From contig CAMYJV010000081.1 in assembly GCA_947258805.1 (NCBI GenBank), positions 1-10,870 of the forward strand: a DNA stretch of 10,870 bases. The letters run 5' to 3'. Position numbers and translations under genes: made by a program. Below, piece by piece: positions 7,018 through 10,870 of the stretch. The stretch's first letter is position 1. Each line of letters begins with the position of its first letter. The DNA is from an uncultured Gammaproteobacteria bacterium (GTDB lineage Bacteria > Pseudomonadota > Gammaproteobacteria > GCA-2729495). Under the pieces are notes generated by a model, which saw nothing but the letters and a program-made list of their open reading frames with translations, was not told the DNA's origin and made no database searches.

Positions 7018-7230
7018 TCAGACCCTGATAAAGACCGTGCCGATAAACACAGTGTAAATCACGGCGAGGGACAGCTGAACGAGGGGCGGATAGAAAAAGT
7101 ACTTCGCCAGCCGGTAATGATTGAGCAAGCGGGTCGTCGCCACCGCGGCAATCACCCCCAGCAACGCGGCCACGAGCAACGGCGGCAGATAAACACCACT
7201 GATCGCGAACTCATGGGGTATCGGATTCAT
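7018..7230 (-). CDS. DUF1656 small membrane protein (AaeX-like)
   Basis: This 70-residue protein carries EFAISGVYLPPLLVAALLGVIAA, the conserved start of the DUF1656/AaeX family. It has two predicted membrane helices (about 13-35 and 46-67) and an HYRLAKYFFYPPL link between them. Members nearly always sit between FUSC and HlyD genes of aromatic-acid or drug pumps; their exact job is not known. The ATG overlaps the FUSC stop as TGATG, and AAAGG lies eight bases upstream, so translation is coupled. Confidence 0.93.
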   Translation of the reverse strand: MNPIPHEFAISGVYLPPLLVAALLGVIAAVATTRLLNHYRLAKYFFYPPLVQLSLAVIYTVFIGTVFIRV

Positions 7231-9395
7231 CAGGCGAACCTTTCTTCACGCCATCCGGGCCAGTCAATCGGTGCAACACTGCCAGCATAATCTCCCAGGG
7301 CCACGGATACACCCCGATAGGCGGCCAGCAGCTGGAAGAAATCGGCCCCTTCCTCGTCGCTGATCCGACCCTGCTCCGGCTGGTCCAGCGCAGCTCTGAC
7401 TTGCTGCTCCATGTGGTCGATGGTCGCTGCCAGCCCGGCCTGAAAAGCCTGGCGGTCGAGATCGGACGGATCCACCGACAGGCGCTGAAACACCTGCTGA
7501 ATCGCCAGCCGCCACGCCCGGATATCCGCCTGCAGCGCCGCGATCAACGACGGCGGATATTGATGGTCCCGCGCCGACAGCAGTTCCTGGATCCGGAAAC
7601 TGAGCGCCTGCAGGTCGGCGACCAGCTGTTGTGTCGCCGCTGGTGACCCGCCTGGTAGCAGGCCAGGGCCGATCGCCCGGCTCCAGGCCACCAGCTTCTG
7701 CGGCAGCGTCGCGATTTCGCGCAACTGCCGAGCCTGGCGGGCATGCTCCCGCGAACCCAGGGGCTGTTGCCAGTCGCCCAGCGTGGAAAGCAGGTACTCG
7801 CTGCTGCGAAAGTAGCGGCGCAACAGGCGTTCAAACGCCTTTTCGGGGAGCGGTGAGAAGGGGATGTACGCGGTGACCAACAGCACCAGGAACACGATGG
7901 GCAGCATCATCGCCGTGCTGGCCACCACCATGAAACTGTAGCTTTGTTCGTTGGAAATAGAGGCGATGGAAAGAAACATCGCAATGCCGAATACCCGGCC
8001 AAGGGCCTGCTGGGGCGTTGCGAACAGGTAATAGATAGCAAACGTGCTGATGAACAGCAGCGTGCCAAGACCCAGGAAGCTTGAGAGCTGCGGCATGATG
8101 AAGATGTAGATAATGCTGGCAGCCAGGGTGCTGAGCATTGCCGGCCTGAACATTTTCGAGACGCGGACCTGCGGCATACTCGCCAGCGCCATCCCCAGCG
8201 GACAGGCCATGCTGACCACGCCGGTACCACCCGGCAGGTCAGGTACATAGATCCAGAGCAGGTAGGCCAGCCACAGGATCAGTAACACCCGGAAGACACT
8301 CAACAGGCGATCCGTATCCAGAAAGAAGGGCGCCGGCGAAGAGTCTGCCGGTGTGCTGTCAACGGCAATCCTGTTGAAGTCCCGGATGTCAGCGATGGCA
8401 GCGAGCAGACCACGCGTCAGTTGCTCAATTTCCTGCCACCGCGCACGGGCAGCCGTCACCTCCGCGCGTTCAAAAGCCGACAGCGCGCGAAAACCGGCGC
8501 GGTCGACCGCCAACTCCAGTGGTGCCCAATCCCCGGCCGGGGGTTCGTTCGCGAGCATGGCCGCCATGCCCTTGAAGCGCTGCCCCAGCAAACCGTCGAT
8601 CTCCTGCAGATCAGGAAATACTTTGGCTAAATCAATGTCTTGAATTCCCTCCAGCGTGTCGCGCCAGCGCGCCAGGCTGATGGTCAGCGCCAGCGCCTGG
8701 CGCTGGAAAGTCTGCCACTGGGCCCGCAGCGCCCACACTTCATAGGTGTCCGTATCCGCCGCTGCGAGCAAGGTCTGAAAACGATCGCCGGCCTGGCGCA
8801 GCTGTGCCGAGAGCTCGTGAGTTTGCGCCGCCGTACTTTGTCCAAGTACCCGATCGCGGCAGCCCTGATAAAGCGAAGCCTGGGCCGCGACAAATTCATT
8901 GACGGCGGCTGCAAACTGCGCGCCGGAACGGGTGGGCCACAGCAAGCTTGCCACGAGGCTATATACAAGAATACCCAGCCCGGTCTCCTGCGCGCGCAAC
9001 ATCGCGACACTGAAAGCGTTTGTGGAACTGGGGCCGGCGTCCATACAGACAATGACACAGACCAGGCCCGCCACATTCCAGAAGTACGCACGCTGCGAAC
9101 CGCCCATCATGTAGGTGCACAGGCCCACCCAGATGGAAACACCCACCATGAACAACCAGCGCTCCTGCGAAAACAGCGCGATCAGCACAAAGGCCATCAC
9201 GATGCCCATGCCGGTGCCGGCCATGCGCAGGGCCGCTTTGTTCAGGGATTGACCGTAGGTTGAGAGACTGATGAAGGCAACCGCGAAACCTGCCCAGTAC
9301 GGCCGGTCCCAGCCCATCCCCAAAGCGATGCCATAGGCGATGGTCATCGCCAGGGCAGTCTTGGTGGCTTCTTTGGCTTTGCGAGACAAGTTCAC
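7230..9395 (-). CDS. FUSC-family inner-membrane efflux transporter (AaeB/YccS-like)
   Basis: This 721-residue protein shows the FUSC layout of two membrane bundles, each followed by a cytosolic helical region. The first bundle (about 13-153) includes GWDRPYWAGFAVAFISLSTYGQSLNKAALRMAGTGMG, the typical family signature. A soluble helical region spans about 160-360. The second bundle (about 363-513) includes PDLPGGTGVVSMACPLGMALAS, and a C-terminal helical domain follows. Relatives (E. coli AaeB, MdtO) export aromatic carboxylic acids or drugs using proton-motive force with an HlyD adaptor; the substrate here is inferred only by family. Translation begins at GTG 9393-9395. An in-frame TGA lies three codons upstream, so no longer start exists, but there is no clear Shine-Dalgarno. 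A family-B-like dyad lies just upstream. It is the first gene of the operon. Confidence 0.93.
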   Translation of the reverse strand: MNLSRKAKEATKTALAMTIAYGIALGMGWDRPYWAGFAVAFISLSTYGQSLNKAALRMAGTGMGIVMAFVLIALFSQERWLFMVGVSIWVGLCTYMMGGSQRAYFWNVAGLVCVIVCMDAGPSSTNAFSVAMLRAQETGLGILVYSLVASLLWPTRSGAQFAAAVNEFVAAQASLYQGCRDRVLGQSTAAQTHELSAQLRQAGDRFQTLLAAADTDTYEVWALRAQWQTFQRQALALTISLARWRDTLEGIQDIDLAKVFPDLQEIDGLLGQRFKGMAAMLANEPPAGDWAPLELAVDRAGFRALSAFERAEVTAARARWQEIEQLTRGLLAAIADIRDFNRIAVDSTPADSSPAPFFLDTDRLLSVFRVLLILWLAYLLWIYVPDLPGGTGVVSMACPLGMALASMPQVRVSKMFRPAMLSTLAASIIYIFIMPQLSSFLGLGTLLFISTFAIYYLFATPQQALGRVFGIAMFLSIASISNEQSYSFMVVASTAMMLPIVFLVLLVTAYIPFSPLPEKAFERLLRRYFRSSEYLLSTLGDWQQPLGSREHARQARQLREIATLPQKLVAWSRAIGPGLLPGGSPAATQQLVADLQALSFRIQELLSARDHQYPPSLIAALQADIRAWRLAIQQVFQRLSVDPSDLDRQAFQAGLAATIDHMEQQVRAALDQPEQGRISDEEGADFFQLLAAYRGVSVALGDYAGSVAPIDWPGWREERFA

Positions 9396-9404
9396 TGCGC
9401 GTCA

Positions 9405-9456
9405 GTAGGGTGCACTCCGTTCACCATCAATCATCGGTGCGTGAAACGCACCCTGC
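9405..9456. repeat. degenerate family-B dyad just before the FUSC start
   Basis: GTAGGGTGCACTCC... (9405-9425) faces ...AACGCACCCTGC (9436-9456) around a ten-base loop; about 13 of 21 positions pair. CACCATCAAT is also directly repeated at 9422-9431 and 9460-9469. It begins ten bases upstream of the GTG start of the FUSC gene, so it lies in or next to the leader of the operon mRNA and could influence expression. Confidence 0.6.
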
Positions 9457-9565
9457 AAGCACCATCAATTCTGGGCCAGCAGCCAAATCACGATCCAGAA
9501 GACATCAACGAACTCACGATATAGCCCAGATAAACAATCACCGGCAGTTTCCTTGTGGTCCTTGT

Positions 9566-9826
9566 GGGGTCGGACCAAGGCATCCGATTGATTTGCTTGG
9601 GTAATTTGTCTGGATCCGGCAGATTTTGGCGCTTAGCGGCCGCTTTTTCGCATGAAAAATGAGCGAATAAGCAAGTTCACGCACTGCCCCACCCGAACAA
9701 ACGCTGCGAAACCAGACGTCCTTAGAGCCGCGTTTTCGGGGCCGAAAAGTGGCCTCTAAGCACGATCTGGACCCCTTGGCGACAACAAAAGCATTGAATT
9801 TCATTCGGTTAGTCTGGTCCGACCCC
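9566..9826. mobile_element. 261-bp non-autonomous element with 12-bp inverted ends (MITE-like)
   Basis: GGGGTCGGACCA (9566-9577) and TGGTCCGACCCC (9815-9826) are perfect inverted ends. Inside are two imperfect hairpins, 9631-9672 and 9721-9760, whose arms share a motif of the form CTTAG-(A)G-(C/G)CCGC-TTTTC. An 88-codon minus-strand frame crosses the element but runs through both hairpins and shows no protein family. It has no transposase, so it would need one elsewhere. I see no clear target-site duplication. Confidence 0.6.
9721..9760. repeat. 40-bp imperfect palindrome inside the 261-bp element
   Basis: CTTAGAGCCGCGTTTTCGG at the left pairs with CCGAAAAGTGGCCTCTAAG at the right, about 15 of 20 positions, with practically no loop. 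The same arm motif recurs at 9632-9650, so the element seems built from repeated copies of one unit. Confidence 0.65.
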
Positions 9827-9864
9827 GACTACCCGTGTCCCGCTCCGGCGGCGTGAACGCCTAA

Positions 9865-10788
9865 TTACTCACCCTGGGCAATTTCGAACTGTTCCGGTAT
9901 CAACAGGTACCCCCCAACGAAAAAGCAGACCGCTCCGGCGAACGTGCCAATGTTCGCCGGCCACGGCGCGGCCAGTGCGTCGCCGGGCTCCACGAAACTG
10001 GAGAGCGCGGAAACCATGAAGAAGATCGAGCCGAGCATGTTGACACCCGTGATCCACCACGAAAGGCTGTGAAACTGCCATGTCCAATAGCGATGCGAGA
10101 CTTCCATGATCGCTGCATGGCTGGCGACGAGGAAGCAGATAGACCCAAGCATGTTGGGCGTCCACACCAGTTTGTCCTCTTCGATCCAGTTGAGGCCAGA
10201 GATCATTGCGTCCGCGGTGTTCACGTTGAAAAGGAGCGTGCCGATCAGCTGAGCCGCAGCCGCCACGTAGCCGAGATTGCGCGGACGCCAGCCGTAGAAG
10301 AGCCACCGGCGTGGCGCAGAACCTGGCGTTCCGGTGGCGCCCACGTCGCCGTTGATCACTTCCAGCCATTGCAGGTAACCGGCCGAGGTGAAGAACAGCG
10401 ACCCGACGAAGAAGATCCAGCCGATGTGGCTTTGATCGATCGAACGGATAAGCGGCATCTCAGGCCACGTGCCCATGGCGCCGCCGATCGCGAACAGGGC
10501 CGAACCGAACATGAACAGAACGCCGGTCCACCATCCCATCCGCCGCGGTGCCCAAAAACGGCTCCACTTATGGCGGATTTCGCGGCTTGCCGCGAGGGGA
10601 TCAATTTCCGCCGACGCAACCACCAACGGCGCGAGGCCTTTGCGTTCACGCCGCGAGGTATATAGCAGTGCACGCCTCTCTGAACGTCTCTCGGCTATCC
10701 AGGTGAGAAAAGGGCCGACGTGATGCTGAATGTTGTCGGAATCGTGGTGGGATTTCTTCACCAGAGACTTCTTGAATGCTGCTTCCAA
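9865..10788 (-). CDS. six-TM membrane protein made of three YrhK-like hairpins
   Basis: Six hydrophobic segments lie at about 84-106, 121-140, 172-190, 209-230, 242-265 and 278-297. Nearly every one carries a G-(S/T/A)-x-x-F motif: FGSALF, VGSLFF, IGTLLF, LGSICF, LGSIFF and AGAVCF. The pattern fits three tandem two-helix units of the YrhK-like type, whose function is unknown. Similar roughly 300-residue proteins occur as hypothetical proteins in other bacteria; that is recalled, not searched. The protein probably sits in the inner membrane after a basic cytosolic N-terminus. The start is uncertain. The longest frame begins with TTG and has rare AGA, AGG and ATA codons early on. A later start around residue 55-56 (TTG or GTG, with AAAGG about ten bases before) is also possible. 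A TAG closes the frame further upstream. Confidence 0.75.
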   Translation of the reverse strand: MEAAFKKSLVKKSHHDSDNIQHHVGPFLTWIAERRSERRALLYTSRRERKGLAPLVVASAEIDPLAASREIRHKWSRFWAPRRMGWWTGVLFMFGSALFAIGGAMGTWPEMPLIRSIDQSHIGWIFFVGSLFFTSAGYLQWLEVINGDVGATGTPGSAPRRWLFYGWRPRNLGYVAAAAQLIGTLLFNVNTADAMISGLNWIEEDKLVWTPNMLGSICFLVASHAAIMEVSHRYWTWQFHSLSWWITGVNMLGSIFFMVSALSSFVEPGDALAAPWPANIGTFAGAVCFFVGGYLLIPEQFEIAQGE

Positions 10789-10870
10789 ACAGAGATGACG
10801 CTGACAAAAAGGATAGTACCTCTATCGTCACCTGGCGAGGGACAGGCACGCCGATGCAGCCGGATGTCTC

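Larger units (their letters stand above)
9396..9864. other. repeat-rich intergenic region upstream of the efflux operon
   Basis: No intact gene is supported in these 469 bases. They contain a family-B-like dyad, a short hydrophobic coding remnant on the minus strand and a 261-bp inverted-repeat element. The promoter of the efflux operon should be here, but I see no convincing -35/-10 pair. A LysR-type regulator, common beside aae operons, is absent. Confidence 0.7.

Noticed and set aside
9538..9804. 88-codon minus-strand open frame
   Set aside because: It runs through the inverted-repeat element and both hairpins, begins outside any ribosome site and has no recognisable domain; best explained by the element.
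10646..10849. 67-codon minus-strand frame at the right end
   Set aside because: It overlaps the N-terminal part of the YrhK-like gene in another frame and has no recognisable features, although the uncertain start there keeps a small doubt.
1..10870. CRISPR array, toxin-antitoxin pair, or phage defence system
   Set aside because: The repeats are palindromes at irregular distances without spacers of constant size, no cas or toxin-like gene is present, and all larger genes have transport, hydrolase or membrane-protein signatures.

Overview
The window is about 60% GC and reads as chromosomal DNA of a gammaproteobacterium; the genus cannot be fixed from the sequence alone. Three things point that way: a FUSC / DUF1656 / HlyD / outer-membrane-factor efflux cluster of the AaeXAB-MdtNOP type, the REP-like palindromes (core GTAGGAGCGGCTTTAGCCGC) seen in many gammaproteobacterial intergenic regions, and the codon use. 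No rRNA, tRNA, CRISPR array, transposase or phage gene was seen.

Layout. Bases 1-33 may be the last codons of a plus-strand gene. Bases 34-475 have no gene but are dense in inverted repeats. Bases 476-1921 (+) encode a membrane-anchored serine alpha/beta-hydrolase. Bases 2177-2344 (+) encode a 55-residue coiled-coil plus single-TM protein, boxed in by palindromic repeats. From 2434 to 9395 six minus-strand genes follow one another. In transcription order they are FUSC inner-membrane transporter, DUF1656 small membrane protein, HlyD-type periplasmic adaptor, NodT-type outer-membrane lipoprotein, two-TM potassium-type channel, and CPA1 Na+/H+ antiporter. Bases 9396-9864 are again repeat-rich and hold a 261-bp element with 12-bp inverted ends. 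Bases 9865-10788 (-) encode a six-TM protein that looks like three tandem copies of a YrhK-like hairpin.

How the genes work together. The first four minus-strand genes can build a complete tripartite pump from inner membrane to outside, probably for aromatic acids or other amphiphilic compounds. FUSC to DUF1656 (TGATG), DUF1656 to HlyD (TGA directly followed by GTG) and outer-membrane factor to channel (TAATG) are joined at the stop codons, so translation is likely coupled. The coupled channel and the antiporter just after it suggest the pump is expressed with K+ and Na+/H+ movement. That physiological link is inference. No regulator gene lies beside the operon inside this window.

The most unusual points are the channel coupled to the pump operon, the triplicated YrhK-like membrane protein, the small protein whose only possible promoter would give an almost leaderless mRNA, and four separate families of short palindromic repeats without any transposase in view.
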